This document shows positions 9,210 through 18,997 of a stretch of DNA of 64,000 bases, one piece after another; position 1 is the stretch's first letter; each line of letters opens with the position of its first letter. The notes beneath the pieces were generated by a model. That model saw only the letters and a program-made list of their open reading frames with translations. It did no database searches and had not been told where the DNA came from. Origin of the DNA: Edaphobacter sp. 12200R-103 (GTDB taxonomy: Bacteria > Acidobacteriota > Terriglobia > Terriglobales > Acidobacteriaceae); the NCBI RefSeq assembly GCF_010093025.1, contig NZ_CP048114.1, forward strand, positions 868,001 through 932,000, given 5' to 3'. Made by a program: the position numbers and the translations under genes.

Positions 9210-10265
9210 ATGAATATTCCTAAAGAACACGATGCGCCGTTGCCAGCCGAAGGTTTATCTGCCCCGGCAGGAGCCGCGGAAGAGAGATTCTCTTCGTCGG
9301 TGCAGGCTCCATCCGTCATTCGAAGTTTTCTGAATTCCAGGGGAAGCGGACGTGTTGCCGATGCCAGTTTCGGCACACTGATGCTGATCTGCGCCTGCAC
9401 GATCTTTGTGATCGTGCTGTTCATCTTGTGGATACTGGTTCAAAACTCACATTTGAGTCTTTCGGCATTTGGCTGGAAGTTCTTCATCCGCGAAGCCTGG
9501 GATCCTGTATCCGGGGACTTCGGTGCCCTTCCGTTCATCTACGGCACTCTGATGACTTCTTTCCTTGCGCTGTTGATGGCGGTTCCCCTGGCGCTCGGTG
9601 TAGCAATCTTTCTGACAGAGCTTTGTCCGCGGCCTTTACGTGCTCCGATTTCGTTTCTGACGGAGTTGCTGGCTGCTATCCCCAGTGTGGTCTATGGCCT
9701 TTGGGCTGTATTTGTGCTGGTGCCGCTGATGCGGGATACTCTTGGCCCGTTTCTGGTGAATACGTTCGGCTGGACGGGATTGTTTGACGGACCGAACTTT
9801 GGCGTTGGTATGCTGACTGCCAGCATCATCCTTGCCATCATGATCCTGCCAATTATCTCGTCGCTGACGCGAGACATTATGGGTGCGGTGCCGAACAGCC
9901 AGCGCGAGGCTGTACTCGCCCTTGGTGCTACCCGCTGGGAGATGATCCGCATCGCCGTTCTAAGAAACTCGAGGATCGGTATTGTGGGTGCCGTGATGCT
10001 TGGGTTGGGACGAGCGCTCGGGGAGACAATGGCCGTAACGATGGTGATCGGGAATCATCCTGACATCAGCAAGAGTCTGTTTGCTCCCGGAATTACGCTG
10101 GCCAGCGTCATCGCTAATGAGTTCTCTGAAGCGACTGGCAATCTTTATTACAGTGCGCTGATTGAGATCGGCCTTGCGCTGTTCCTCGTCACGATTGTGG
10201 TGAATGCCATCGCGCGTCTGATGGTGTGGGCTGTCACACGCGGCGCACCTTCGAGGGTCTCCTGA
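9210..10265 (+). CDS. pstC: Phosphate ABC transporter permease PstC
   Basis: Inner-membrane permease of 351 residues with a hydrophilic N-terminal extension of about 55 residues and six predicted helices. The binding-protein-dependent transport motif is seen in AVLALGATRWEMIRIAVLRN, and the PstC-typical GRALGETMAVTMVIGN follows. Its TGA overlaps the ATG of pstA by one base, showing translational coupling. It forms the channel with PstA, energised by PstB. Confidence 0.95.
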   Translation: MNIPKEHDAPLPAEGLSAPAGAAEERFSSSVQAPSVIRSFLNSRGSGRVADASFGTLMLICACTIFVIVLFILWILVQNSHLSLSAFGWKFFIREAWDPVSGDFGALPFIYGTLMTSFLALLMAVPLALGVAIFLTELCPRPLRAPISFLTELLAAIPSVVYGLWAVFVLVPLMRDTLGPFLVNTFGWTGLFDGPNFGVGMLTASIILAIMILPIISSLTRDIMGAVPNSQREAVLALGATRWEMIRIAVLRNSRIGIVGAVMLGLGRALGETMAVTMVIGNHPDISKSLFAPGITLASVIANEFSEATGNLYYSALIEIGLALFLVTIVVNAIARLMVWAVTRGAPSRVS

Positions 10266-11170
10266 TGAGCACACGATCTGTACCAACAGGCCCTCTGTCT
10301 GAACCGTTGAAGCCATCACGGGTTAATGTGGTCAGACGGCAGGCCGCCGATTACATTGTTAGCGCCCTGGCAATTCTCGCAACGTTGCTGGTACTTGCCC
10401 CACTGGCGGCCATCCTTTTTTATCTGGTGTACAAAGGAGCTTCATCGCTCAATATTGCATTTTTTACGCGTATTCCCGCTCCTGTCGGCGAAGAAGGCGG
10501 CGGTATGGCGAACGCGATTTTCGGGTCAGGAGTTATTCTCGGCCTGGCGAGTCTGATGGGGATTCCGATTGGAATTGCTTCGGGCGTATATCTCTCCGAG
10601 TTTGGCCAGGGTAGGGCGCTGGGGAATGCCATCCGCTTTACAGCCGATGTTCTCAACGGCGTTCCGTCGATCGTGATGGGCATTGCCATTTACTCGCTGG
10701 TGGTGAAGCCGCAGCATCACTACTCAGCGTTGGCCGGCGGAATCGCGCTTGCCATCATGATGATTCCGACGGTGACGCGCACAACTGAAGAGATGCTGGC
10801 TACGGTTCCGCACGCGATTCGCGAGGCGGCCCTCGGGCTTGGAGTGCCGAAGTGGCGGACAGCGATCTCCGTAAGCCTGCGCACGGCTTCCCCCGGCATC
10901 ATTACCGGCTGCATGCTGGCGTTTGCACGCGTGGCCGGAGAGACGGCGCCTCTGTTGTTCACGGCATTTGGAAATCAGTTCTGGAGCTTCAAGCTGAATG
11001 AGCCGATTGCGGCTCTGCCACTGCAGATTTTTGTCTACGCGATATCGCCTTACGACGAGTGGCACAGGCTGGCATGGGCGGGGGCCCTGGTGCTGATTGT
11101 TCTAATCATGGTCTCGGTGACGCTGGTCCGCGTGGTTACAAGCCGCGGCATGCTCAAGGGAGGAAGTTAG
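10265..11170 (+). CDS. pstA: Phosphate ABC transporter permease PstA
   Basis: Second permease of the phosphate importer, 301 residues, beginning [13 protein letters not shown] at an ATG that overlaps the pstC stop. An in-frame upstream ATG at 10226 lies inside pstC and is rejected. Hydrophobic helices are interleaved with the [19 protein letters not shown] transport motif and [17 protein letters not shown], both typical of PstA. The TAG stop overlaps the GTG start of pstB by one base. Confidence 0.95.
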   Translation: MSTRSVPTGPLSEPLKPSRVNVVRRQAADYIVSALAILATLLVLAPLAAILFYLVYKGASSLNIAFFTRIPAPVGEEGGGMANAIFGSGVILGLASLMGIPIGIASGVYLSEFGQGRALGNAIRFTADVLNGVPSIVMGIAIYSLVVKPQHHYSALAGGIALAIMMIPTVTRTTEEMLATVPHAIREAALGLGVPKWRTAISVSLRTASPGIITGCMLAFARVAGETAPLLFTAFGNQFWSFKLNEPIAALPLQIFVYAISPYDEWHRLAWAGALVLIVLIMVSVTLVRVVTSRGMLKGGS

Positions 11171-11928
11171 TGGGAGTCGGAATTCTAGTTGAAAACCTGA
11201 ACGCCTGGTATGGATCGACCCATACGCTGCAGGATATTAACCTGCACATTCCGGCCAATCACGCTACTGCTCTCATCGGTCCTTCCGGCTGCGGTAAATC
11301 GACCTTCGTTCGCTGCCTGAACCGCATGCACGAGACCAATCCCATTGCGCGTGCAACAGGAACGGTGAAGATGGGCGATGTGGATGTCTATCGAGACGCC
11401 TCTCCTGTGGAGATTCGCCGCCGCGTGGGCATGGTCTTCCAGAGGCCGAATCCGTTCCCCACGATGTCGATCTACGACAACGTGATCAGTGGCCTCAAGC
11501 TCAATGGCTTTCGCAACCGCCGCGTACTTGACGAGACGGTTGAGCGCTCGCTGCGACAAGCTGCGCTGTGGGAAGAGGTGAAGGACGATTTGAAAAAGAA
11601 GTCAGGAGCATCGCTCTCTGGAGGTCAGCAGCAGCGTATGTGTATCGCGCGCGCATTGGCTGTCGACCCGGAGGTACTTCTGATGGATGAGCCGGCTTCG
11701 GCCCTGGATCCGGTCTCCACGTCCAAGATTGAGGATTTAATCTTCCAGTTGAAGACCCAGTACACGATCGTGATTGTCACTCACAACATGCAGCAGGCTG
11801 CTCGTGTGGCGGAGAATACAGGCTTCTTTCTGAACGGCAAGCTGGTGGAGTTTGATTCGACCCACAAGATCTTCACGAATCCCCGCGACAAGCGTACAGA
11901 GGACTACATCACAGGGAGGTTTGGCTGA
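11170..11928 (+). CDS. pstB: Phosphate ABC transporter ATP-binding protein PstB
   Basis: Cytoplasmic ATPase of the phosphate importer, 252 residues. The start is GTG at 11170, preceded by AGGGAGG; a longer open frame starting at 11059 is inside pstA and is not used. Walker A is GPSGCGKST at 37-45, the signature is [15 protein letters not shown], Walker [12 protein letters not shown] and the H-loop [10 protein letters not shown]. The PstB-specific CLNRMHE segment follows Walker A. Its TGA overlaps the ATG of phoU. Confidence 0.96.
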   Translation: MGVGILVENLNAWYGSTHTLQDINLHIPANHATALIGPSGCGKSTFVRCLNRMHETNPIARATGTVKMGDVDVYRDASPVEIRRRVGMVFQRPNPFPTMSIYDNVISGLKLNGFRNRRVLDETVERSLRQAALWEEVKDDLKKKSGASLSGGQQQRMCIARALAVDPEVLLMDEPASALDPVSTSKIEDLIFQLKTQYTIVIVTHNMQQAARVAENTGFFLNGKLVEFDSTHKIFTNPRDKRTEDYITGRFG

Positions 11929-12593
11929 TGCGCGTCAAGTTCCATCAGAGCCTCGACGAGTTGAAAGAGAAGCTTCTGATGATGGCAGGGATGGCGGAAC
12001 AGGCGATCCAGCGATCGATCGAGGCTTATCGTACGCGAGACCTGAGCATCTGCGAACTGGTGCTGCGGTCCGAACCGGCGATCAATCGTCTTGAGCGGGA
12101 GATTGACCAGATGGCGCTTGATCTTCTGGCCATGGAGCAGCCCATGGCCATCGATCTGCGGTTTATCCTCTCGGTCATTCGCATCAATGCGGACCTGGAG
12201 CGAGTAGGCGATCAAGCCGTGAACATCGCCCTGCGTGTGCGGGAGATGGGAGCTTTCGCAAACATCGATCTTCCCGTCGATATTCCGAAGCTGGCGGAAT
12301 TGGCTTCGGCAATGGTGCGTAAGGCTCTGCAAGCCTTTATTGAAGGCGATGCCGAGATGGCTGAGTCCGTGTTCCACATGGACGACCAGGTCGATAAGAT
12401 GAACGATGCTGCCTACTATGCCCTGAGCAGTCTGATTAAGGAGCAGCCGGAGCTTACGCCGCAATCGCTGAATGCGCTGATCATTGCGCGCAATCTGGAA
12501 CGGGTGGGAGATCACGCCACCAATATCGCCGAGGACGTGATCTTCTGGGTGCGAGGCGCGGACGTTCGCCATGTAGGGGCGGTTCAACCCTAA
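11928..12593 (+). CDS. phoU: Phosphate signalling regulator PhoU
   Basis: A 221-residue all-helical protein with two PhoU repeats. Family motifs are present in both: INRLEREIDQMALDLLAMEQP with RINADLERVGDQAVNIA in the first, and RNLERVGDHATNIAEDVIFWV in the second. PhoU links PstSCAB to PhoR and keeps the kinase in phosphatase mode when phosphate is plentiful. It overlaps pstB by one base and ends the operon; its last 4 bp overlap the convergent addA-like gene. Confidence 0.95.
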   Translation: MRVKFHQSLDELKEKLLMMAGMAEQAIQRSIEAYRTRDLSICELVLRSEPAINRLEREIDQMALDLLAMEQPMAIDLRFILSVIRINADLERVGDQAVNIALRVREMGAFANIDLPVDIPKLAELASAMVRKALQAFIEGDAEMAESVFHMDDQVDKMNDAAYYALSSLIKEQPELTPQSLNALIIARNLERVGDHATNIAEDVIFWVRGADVRHVGAVQP

Positions 12594-15500
12594 ACATCTG
12601 GCATTGTCCACCAACGGAAGGCCGGAATCATTGGGTAGTAGAGACCTAGCCGGATGAATGCTGCACTCCTGCCTGCGAGTATCGTCTTTCCGTACGTCTC
12701 CAGTTGAGCCGCATATTTCTCCTGTTCGTGGGAGAGGAATTTTTCGACATCGGCATCTCTGCAGGGCGTGGTCTTGTAGTCCACGACCCACGTGCAGGAG
12801 TCTCCGGGGATGAACGGCTCCGGTCCGGCGCGAAAGACCCTGTCGAGGCGGAGATTTGTAATGTCTTCCTGCCATGAGGTGAGAGCCTGCTCGCTGAAGG
12901 CCTGCATGTGCGAGCCCAGGATCCAAAGCCCGACAGGGTCGCGTAGCGCAGAGGTAAGGGCTGCTTTGACCTGCCCGGAGAGTTGGCCTGCGATCTGAGG
13001 GGATAGACCATAGCTGTGCAGGACCTTCGCAATGCGCGGATTCCATGTGCCAACCTGCAGGAGTAGATCCTGGGGCACGCAACCTGCGGCGATTTCCTCG
13101 GCGAGGAGTTCCATGAAGGCATGGACCGCGGTTCCCAGGGCGCGGGCATCGAATGGGCCTTCCGGTCGCTTGAAGGCTGCAGCAGCCGAAGATGTGGCGG
13201 CCGGTTTCCATGAGATGACGGCCCGGAGCTGTGCTCCTGGCGAGACGTTCAGTGGAAGGCGATGAAGAATCGAGCGCCTCGGTTCATCGGCTTCTGCAGC
13301 AAGACTTGTCAGAATGGCACCGTCGCTCTCTGGCTGAGGGAATGGAATGACAGGGGTTGTCGAAGATTCTGAGCCTGCCTGCACAAAGTGTCGTTCGGCG
13401 GCTGGCCAGGCTGCCTGCAGCAGGCTGCCGATGTTGCACTTGATGCCGCCGTCTTTTTTCTGCTCGGGAGAGGCAAAGAGGTGTAGCTCTTCTCGCGCGC
13501 GTGTGCATGCAACATAGAAGAGCCTGCGGGCCTCCGCTTGTTCGCGAACATTCTGAATGCTGTTGAGCCACTTGTTGAGCGCCTCGGAACTTTCGCCCTT
13601 TCCCGCGATGGGAGCCAGTAAAACCGATGCTGCGTGCTCTGCTGTGCCCGTGATCTCATTCCATGTGAGCAGGCGAGCTGTGCTGATGCCGCTTTTTCTT
13701 TCGAGAGAAGGGATAAGCACCAGATCCCACTCCAATCCTTTCGCTCCATGGATTGTCATCAGATCCACAGCGCCGGGGGTGGCCGGCGTTTCTGCGTGCA
13801 GCGAGGAGATTCGGGTGTCAAGCTCGGAAAGGTCGACGGCGCCGTGCCGCTCAAGATCGTCCAGCAGGGTGAAGTACATTCTGGCGTTGGTACGCTGCTC
13901 GCGGGTAAGCGAAAGATCGCCTCCAAGAGATCGCCAGGTGCGTTCTACAAGCTGCGACAGGGAAATGCGAAGGCGCTGTGCGAACGCGGTCTGCAGAACA
14001 GGCCAAATGCGCATCAGCCTCTGGCAAGAATCCTCGCTGAGATCCTGCCCTCTGCTTACGATTAGTTCCTCGATCGATTTACGGAAGAGAGCCGGATCAT
14101 CTTTTCCCGCGAGCAGGTGCAACTCCGCGAGTTCAAGTCCACACCACGGCGCCCTGAGCACAGCCAGCCAGGCGACGCGGTCTGCGGGATGCAGAAGAGC
14201 GCGCGTAAGCGCATAGAGGTCCAGGACCTCGGGGCGCTCTTTGAGGTATTCGATTTTGACGGCGCGGTAGGGAATGGGTGGCGTCCCCCGCTCGCGCTTC
14301 AGCTCAGCGGCAATCTCCGTAAGGTGGGCGCGATTGCGGACGAGTACGGCGATCTTTTCCGGCTCTCTCCCTTCTGCCGAAGCTCGGGCGTGCCACTGGT
14401 CGATGATGGCTCTGACCTGCAGGGCTTCGCGCTGTGCCTGTCGCCGCCGCGCGATCTTCCGGTCCTCCTTCTTCAGATCGGACGGCAGGGATTGTGTGTG
14501 CCAGACAACCTTTTGTGACTCAGAGGATCGTCCTCGCACCGGATGAGCAGCGACGTACGGAACCTCATCCGGGCGATCTTCGCTTACATCCTTGGGAAAC
14601 AGGCGGGAGAAGTCCTCGTTGAAGGAATGCACCAGCAACTCCTGTGAGCGAAAATTGGCGGTGAGATATAAGCGCCCAAGAGAGATGCCGCCAAGCTGCT
14701 GCTGCTGCATGGTTTGAATGAATCGTTCTACACGCGCCTGCCGAAAGAGATAAATAGATTGTTTGGGATCACCCACAAGGAAGATCGTCTGGCTGTGCCC
14801 ATCCCAACCCTGGGTCAGGAGTTGGATCAGGTCATACTGACTGGTAGAGGTGTCCTGCATCTCATCGACGAGCAAATGTTGCAGTTGCGTTCCCATGGAG
14901 GCATCGAGCCCCACTCCCTCATTTCGCAGAGCAGAGCGTGCTACGAGGCTCGGCTCAATAAAGTCGCACTCTTCCTGTTCTGCGAAGACGATCTGCAACT
15001 CAGCCAATGCGCGATACAGAATACGGAAAAGCGCTTTCGCCATGCGCCACTGACTCTGCGGATATTGGGGTGGCGGCAGTGTCGAAAGTTTTTTCAGAGC
15101 GTCACAGAGTTCCTGGTGCGGTGCAAGCTGCTCCAGGATTCCTTTGAGTTGCTTTCCGTGATCCTTCTCGATATCAAATTTAACGTGTTGTCTGCTGGTA
15201 CTTGAACGCCATCCGCTCGAGGTGACCAGAAGATGAGCCAGCGCCCTCCAGTGCGCAAGATCCTCAGCGGTTTCTCCTGGGGCATGATGGAGTCGTGCAC
15301 AGATTGCGATAGGAGATTTTTCCCCCTTGTATCCATCGCGGTTGCCCATCTCTGCAGCAAGCGTTGATATCTCGTGCAGCAGGGGCGCAGGAAAGAGCCT
15401 TGCGATACGGGAGAGCTCCTGGCAGATGACGTGGACAAGCGTCCGCTCAATCTGAGGAAGGACCTCGCGATCGAGATAATCCTCTTCGAGCATCTCCTTT

Positions 15501-16216
15501 CCCAGAGGGACCAGGCGGCCCCACTGATCGCGAAGACTCAGCATCTCTGCAAGCAAGTTGCGGACCTGTGACAAATTGCCGTCGCGATGAAGCAGGACCG
15601 TGCGGAGCGCGTCATTGAGAGCGTCATCCTCGCCGCCTAGTTGCAGGAGGGTCCGTTCTGCGGCCTTGCGATAAAGCGCGGAGGCATCCTCGACAGGAGT
15701 GAGCGAAGCGCTGCCGGAGAGAACAGGAAGGCTGCGGCTGATCTCCGAACAGATAGAATCGATAGTCCGGATGTTGAATCGGCGGGGATGGTCCAGGAGG
15801 TCCCATCCGAACATTCGGTCCCGGTCGAGTACAGCGAGAGCCAATTCACGGCTGTGGCGCTCGAACTCCTGAAGTCCAGCCGTCGGCTCTTTTGCCTGCT
15901 GTAGCTGTTCCAATACGCGATCGCGTATCTCGCCTGCGGCCTTTACGGTAAAGGTGATGGCGAGGACCTGTTCTGGTTGCTCTACCGATGGAAGGGCGAG
16001 CAGCTTAAGATACCGTTGGATGAGCAACCCGGTCTTACCTGATCCTGCGGGCGCTTCCACGATCCATGATCGTGTCACGTCGAGCGCTTGTCCGCGCTCC
16101 AGGTGATCAGGTGGGTGAGCCGATGCGGTTTCAGTTTCCACGGACTCGGAGGGAAATGCGAAGAGATCACCCATTTCCAGAGCCGGCTGGCGTTTCTTCA
16201 TCAAGGTCCTCATCAA
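12590..16216 (-). CDS. addA: AddA/RecB-type UvrD-family helicase-nuclease
   Basis: A 1208-residue double-strand-break repair helicase-nuclease. It has Walker A APAGSGKT at about 55-62, motif Ia AITFTVKAAGEIRDR, motif II LLVDEMQDTS, motif III LVGDPKQSIYLFRQA, NFRSQ, and motif V/VI LMTIHGAKGLEWD and FYVACTRAREEL. A C-terminal PD-(D/E)XK nuclease is indicated by WVVDYKTTPC and the EKYAAQLETYG segment. It partners with the upstream addB-like gene, whose 3' end it overlaps by 50 bp, and the pair acts as an AddAB or AdnAB-type DNA end-resection machine. Several Met codons at the N-terminus make the exact start unsure. Confidence 0.9.
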   Translation of the reverse strand: MMRTLMKKRQPALEMGDLFAFPSESVETETASAHPPDHLERGQALDVTRSWIVEAPAGSGKTGLLIQRYLKLLALPSVEQPEQVLAITFTVKAAGEIRDRVLEQLQQAKEPTAGLQEFERHSRELALAVLDRDRMFGWDLLDHPRRFNIRTIDSICSEISRSLPVLSGSASLTPVEDASALYRKAAERTLLQLGGEDDALNDALRTVLLHRDGNLSQVRNLLAEMLSLRDQWGRLVPLGKEMLEEDYLDREVLPQIERTLVHVICQELSRIARLFPAPLLHEISTLAAEMGNRDGYKGEKSPIAICARLHHAPGETAEDLAHWRALAHLLVTSSGWRSSTSRQHVKFDIEKDHGKQLKGILEQLAPHQELCDALKKLSTLPPPQYPQSQWRMAKALFRILYRALAELQIVFAEQEECDFIEPSLVARSALRNEGVGLDASMGTQLQHLLVDEMQDTSTSQYDLIQLLTQGWDGHSQTIFLVGDPKQSIYLFRQARVERFIQTMQQQQLGGISLGRLYLTANFRSQELLVHSFNEDFSRLFPKDVSEDRPDEVPYVAAHPVRGRSSESQKVVWHTQSLPSDLKKEDRKIARRRQAQREALQVRAIIDQWHARASAEGREPEKIAVLVRNRAHLTEIAAELKRERGTPPIPYRAVKIEYLKERPEVLDLYALTRALLHPADRVAWLAVLRAPWCGLELAELHLLAGKDDPALFRKSIEELIVSRGQDLSEDSCQRLMRIWPVLQTAFAQRLRISLSQLVERTWRSLGGDLSLTREQRTNARMYFTLLDDLERHGAVDLSELDTRISSLHAETPATPGAVDLMTIHGAKGLEWDLVLIPSLERKSGISTARLLTWNEITGTAEHAASVLLAPIAGKGESSEALNKWLNSIQNVREQAEARRLFYVACTRAREELHLFASPEQKKDGGIKCNIGSLLQAAWPAAERHFVQAGSESSTTPVIPFPQPESDGAILTSLAAEADEPRRSILHRLPLNVSPGAQLRAVISWKPAATSSAAAAFKRPEGPFDARALGTAVHAFMELLAEEIAAGCVPQDLLLQVGTWNPRIAKVLHSYGLSPQIAGQLSGQVKAALTSALRDPVGLWILGSHMQAFSEQALTSWQEDITNLRLDRVFRAGPEPFIPGDSCTWVVDYKTTPCRDADVEKFLSHEQEKYAAQLETYGKTILAGRSAAFIRLGLYYPMIPAFRWWTMPDV

Positions 16217-18890
16217 AAGCTGCCGGATTCAACCGGCACAAAATTCGTTGCGTACAGTGCTTGCAGGTCTCCGGATAATTCTTCGGATCGACCTCTGTGT
16301 TGCCGCTATAAAAGGCATGTGCCAGGTCTTCAAGTACCCGTTGCCATTCGTCCAGCTGCTCTTCGAAGGACAACTCCCGCTTCTTCTGCACGGGCTTCTT
16401 GGCCGTAATCTTCTGAGCGAAGCTCTCGAAGGCCATCTCGTTGCCTGCGCGTATCTGCGCGAATGCTATATCGACCAAGGGAGTGTCAGGCTGCGCTGCC
16501 CTGGTAACGACGGCATAGAGCGGAAGCTGAGGCTCATCGGGACGCTTGCCCTCCCAGTGCGCGGCCTTCGCTCCGCCAGTTTTATAGTCGAGGATGACTT
16601 CTCCCTCGTCTGTAACATCCACACGGTCTACCCGCAGGTTCAGCCGAAGCGGTCCGACCTGAACATCTCGCATCGTCGCTTCACTCTCTCTTACGACGAA
16701 AGGGGCTCGGCGCATCTCCAGTTCCAGCCACTGATCAAGCAACTTCATCAGGCGTTTTCGCTGCAGATCGATATATGCCCGTTCCCAGGAAGTGCGTGCT
16801 TTAGCAGCTTTCTGCAGCCCGTAGCCGATGGAGAGGCTAAGGGACGCCTCACGTTCCTCCTTCGACATTAATTTGAGAGCTGCCTGCGAGCCGACCTGCT
16901 TCCAGAAGTGTTCAAGGATGTGATGAAGAACGCTGCCGAGCTCTCTTGCGTCCAACCCAAGTTCAATCTTACGAAGCTCAGAGGATCCCAGCCGTTTCTC
17001 TGCAAAGGCACGAAAAGCGCACGCGGCCTGGAGCTTGACGATCTCAACTCCTCCTGAAGAGGCGAGTTCAGGTAATGGAGCGATGGGAAGTCGATCGGAG
17101 AATTCTTCAAGAGCGACGGGTTCTGCTTCAATATCCGGGGGCGCCAGAGATGCAAGCTCTATTTTCTGAAGATGGAGAGAACGAAGAAGAGGCGATGGCC
17201 TCTGAGTTCCGTCGGCCATGGCTTTCGGATAGCTGAAGATGACCTGCTGCGCGCTTGCAGCGAGGCGAGCCGTTATCTTCCGTGCGCGGGCATCTTCCGC
17301 TGTGGGATTCGCTCCAGGCAGTCCCAGCTCCCGTTGAAGTGGCCATGGGAGTAATGGGTTAACGGCACTTTTGATGGGCCAATTCAGGTCTCCGGCACCC
17401 ATGAACCAGAGCGCGTCGAATGTACTGCCCGCAGCCTCGAGCGGACCCACCACCTGGACAGGCGCCTGATGCGATTCCGGAGCGAAGATCGTCTGCTGGA
17501 GCAGGCGGTCCAACGCGGCGAGCATCTGCAGAAAATTGACCTGCCTGCCATAAATATCAAGCGTCGCGAGCACGTCGAGTGTGCTCTCCCACTTTCGCCG
17601 CGTCTGGTATTCGACGCTGTCTTCTCCCGCGCTGCGGCCCCACCCTGCAGTCTGCAGCCAGGTACGCACGAAGTCAGCCCATGCGGCATAGCTTCGCAGT
17701 TCCTCTGTCGAGGGCAGAGAAGAATGTCGCATCGATACGATCGCACGGTTCAGCGTCTGCAGCTTTAATCGGTACGGCGATCTTGCAAGAAGATCAGCGA
17801 GCCATGGCAGAGATACCTGCGGACGAAGAAGCTTCGCCCTGCGCAACTCAGAGGCATCGAATGCTGCACGGTTGCTTTGCTCCGCCTCGCTCATGGCAAA
17901 CAGTGGCGAGACAAGCAGAGCGCTTACCCGCTCCGATGGAAGGGGCGAGATGCACCAGGACAGCAGATCCAGCGCTGTTCGCACCATGGCGGTTTGGGCA
18001 AGGGGAACTCCCACGGAAAACTCATAGGGCGCTAGCCGGTTTGCGTTCTGGATGTCCTCAAGCTCCGGCGCGAGAATTTCGCGGAAGCGTCGGTCGATCT
18101 CATCGCGACGATCCTGGAGGGAAGCTGCGATTACGCCAACTCGGGCTTGCGGATTTTGTATAAGGAGATTTCGTATCCATCGCGCAGCAGCTGCGATCTC
18201 CTCCGCTTCATCCGAAGTCTCGACAAGGAGCCTCTGGCCGGGTTCGATGGAGAGATCCAGGATCTCAACGGCGCCTCCCGCGGCGGAGATTGCGGCGATC
18301 AGTTCGTTTTGCGCAGGGAGCATCTCATCGAAGCCGGCAAGAGCGATGGATGCAGCGGGCAGAAGTTTTTCTTCGATTGTGCCTCGAAGATTGTTCTCGA
18401 GCACAGCGCGTGAAAGATAGCGATTCGCCTGGCATTGCCGTTCAAACTCTCGTGCCCAACGCTGAAAGGCCTTTGTCTCAGGTGTGCCCCAGTTCTGACG
18501 CAGACGGTCAAGGGCATCGTGTTGCCCCAGAAGCCGCCATGCAGCTGCGGCCATCTCCGCCAGTGAATCGAACGAGCGCAGGCTCGGGGGAAGATTGGAA
18601 TCCGCAGTGATGATCCCCAACCACAGTGCGTGCTCCTGCGCCGAATTGAGTAGAAGCTCGGAGACCTTGCCTCGAACCAGCAGTTGATTCCACAGCCGGG
18701 TAACCCATGTCTCCCACGGAAGAATCGCCGCCGTCTGCCAGCTGTCAAGTCCAGTCTCCCGGTTTCGCCTGTCGAATGCGTTCCTTAAGGTGCGGGCGGT
18801 ACGCTGATTTGCAGTGATCACCGCGAGGCCGCGATCGAGTGCATCGGCGATGGACGAAGGAAGCTCCTCTAGAGGGGCGGTGGTACGCAT
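16167..18890 (-). CDS. addB: AddB-like PD-(D/E)XK nuclease, inactivated-helicase subunit
   Basis: About 907 residues. The middle resembles a degenerate UvrD helicase fold without a clear Walker A (the N-terminal LAVITANQRTARTLRNAF replaces it), as usual for AddB. The C-terminal nuclease has motif EVILDYKTGGAKA and a likely 4Fe-4S cluster: one Cys upstream in LQAACAFRAFAEKRL and three at the end in ETCKHCTQRILC. It overlaps addA. The start chosen, MRTTAPLEEL at 18890, has AAGGG upstream; a GTG at 18929 is an alternative adding 13 residues. Acts with AddA in break resection. Confidence 0.85.
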   Translation of the reverse strand: MRTTAPLEELPSSIADALDRGLAVITANQRTARTLRNAFDRRNRETGLDSWQTAAILPWETWVTRLWNQLLVRGKVSELLLNSAQEHALWLGIITADSNLPPSLRSFDSLAEMAAAAWRLLGQHDALDRLRQNWGTPETKAFQRWAREFERQCQANRYLSRAVLENNLRGTIEEKLLPAASIALAGFDEMLPAQNELIAAISAAGGAVEILDLSIEPGQRLLVETSDEAEEIAAAARWIRNLLIQNPQARVGVIAASLQDRRDEIDRRFREILAPELEDIQNANRLAPYEFSVGVPLAQTAMVRTALDLLSWCISPLPSERVSALLVSPLFAMSEAEQSNRAAFDASELRRAKLLRPQVSLPWLADLLARSPYRLKLQTLNRAIVSMRHSSLPSTEELRSYAAWADFVRTWLQTAGWGRSAGEDSVEYQTRRKWESTLDVLATLDIYGRQVNFLQMLAALDRLLQQTIFAPESHQAPVQVVGPLEAAGSTFDALWFMGAGDLNWPIKSAVNPLLPWPLQRELGLPGANPTAEDARARKITARLAASAQQVIFSYPKAMADGTQRPSPLLRSLHLQKIELASLAPPDIEAEPVALEEFSDRLPIAPLPELASSGGVEIVKLQAACAFRAFAEKRLGSSELRKIELGLDARELGSVLHHILEHFWKQVGSQAALKLMSKEEREASLSLSIGYGLQKAAKARTSWERAYIDLQRKRLMKLLDQWLELEMRRAPFVVRESEATMRDVQVGPLRLNLRVDRVDVTDEGEVILDYKTGGAKAAHWEGKRPDEPQLPLYAVVTRAAQPDTPLVDIAFAQIRAGNEMAFESFAQKITAKKPVQKKRELSFEEQLDEWQRVLEDLAHAFYSGNTEVDPKNYPETCKHCTQRILCRLNPAAFDEDLDEETPAGSGNG

Positions 18891-18932
18891 ACCCTTCAGG
18901 GTATACCCGCCTCCTGAGGAGAAGATCACTCA

Positions 18933-18997
18933 CTGTCTGGAGACAGCGTACGATGATTTTCATCGGTAGACGTATCATCGATACAGGAGTCTGTATC
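18933..18997 (+). promoter_or_regulatory. Two inverted repeats between addB and the Sco gene, one enclosing the Sco ribosome-binding site
   Basis: CTGTCT-GG-AGACAG (18933-18946) is a perfect inverted repeat in the divergent promoter region and could be an operator. GATACAG-GAGT-CTGTATC (18980-18997) is a perfect 7-bp stem ending right at the GTG start; the AGGAG ribosome-binding site lies partly in its 3'-most stem bases and its loop. Its position suggests a hairpin that could limit ribosome access. Function is inferred only. Confidence 0.45.

Noticed and set aside
11904..13211. 435-codon open frame antisense to phoU and overlapping addA
   Set aside because: Covers two strongly supported genes in other frames and has no recognisable domain.
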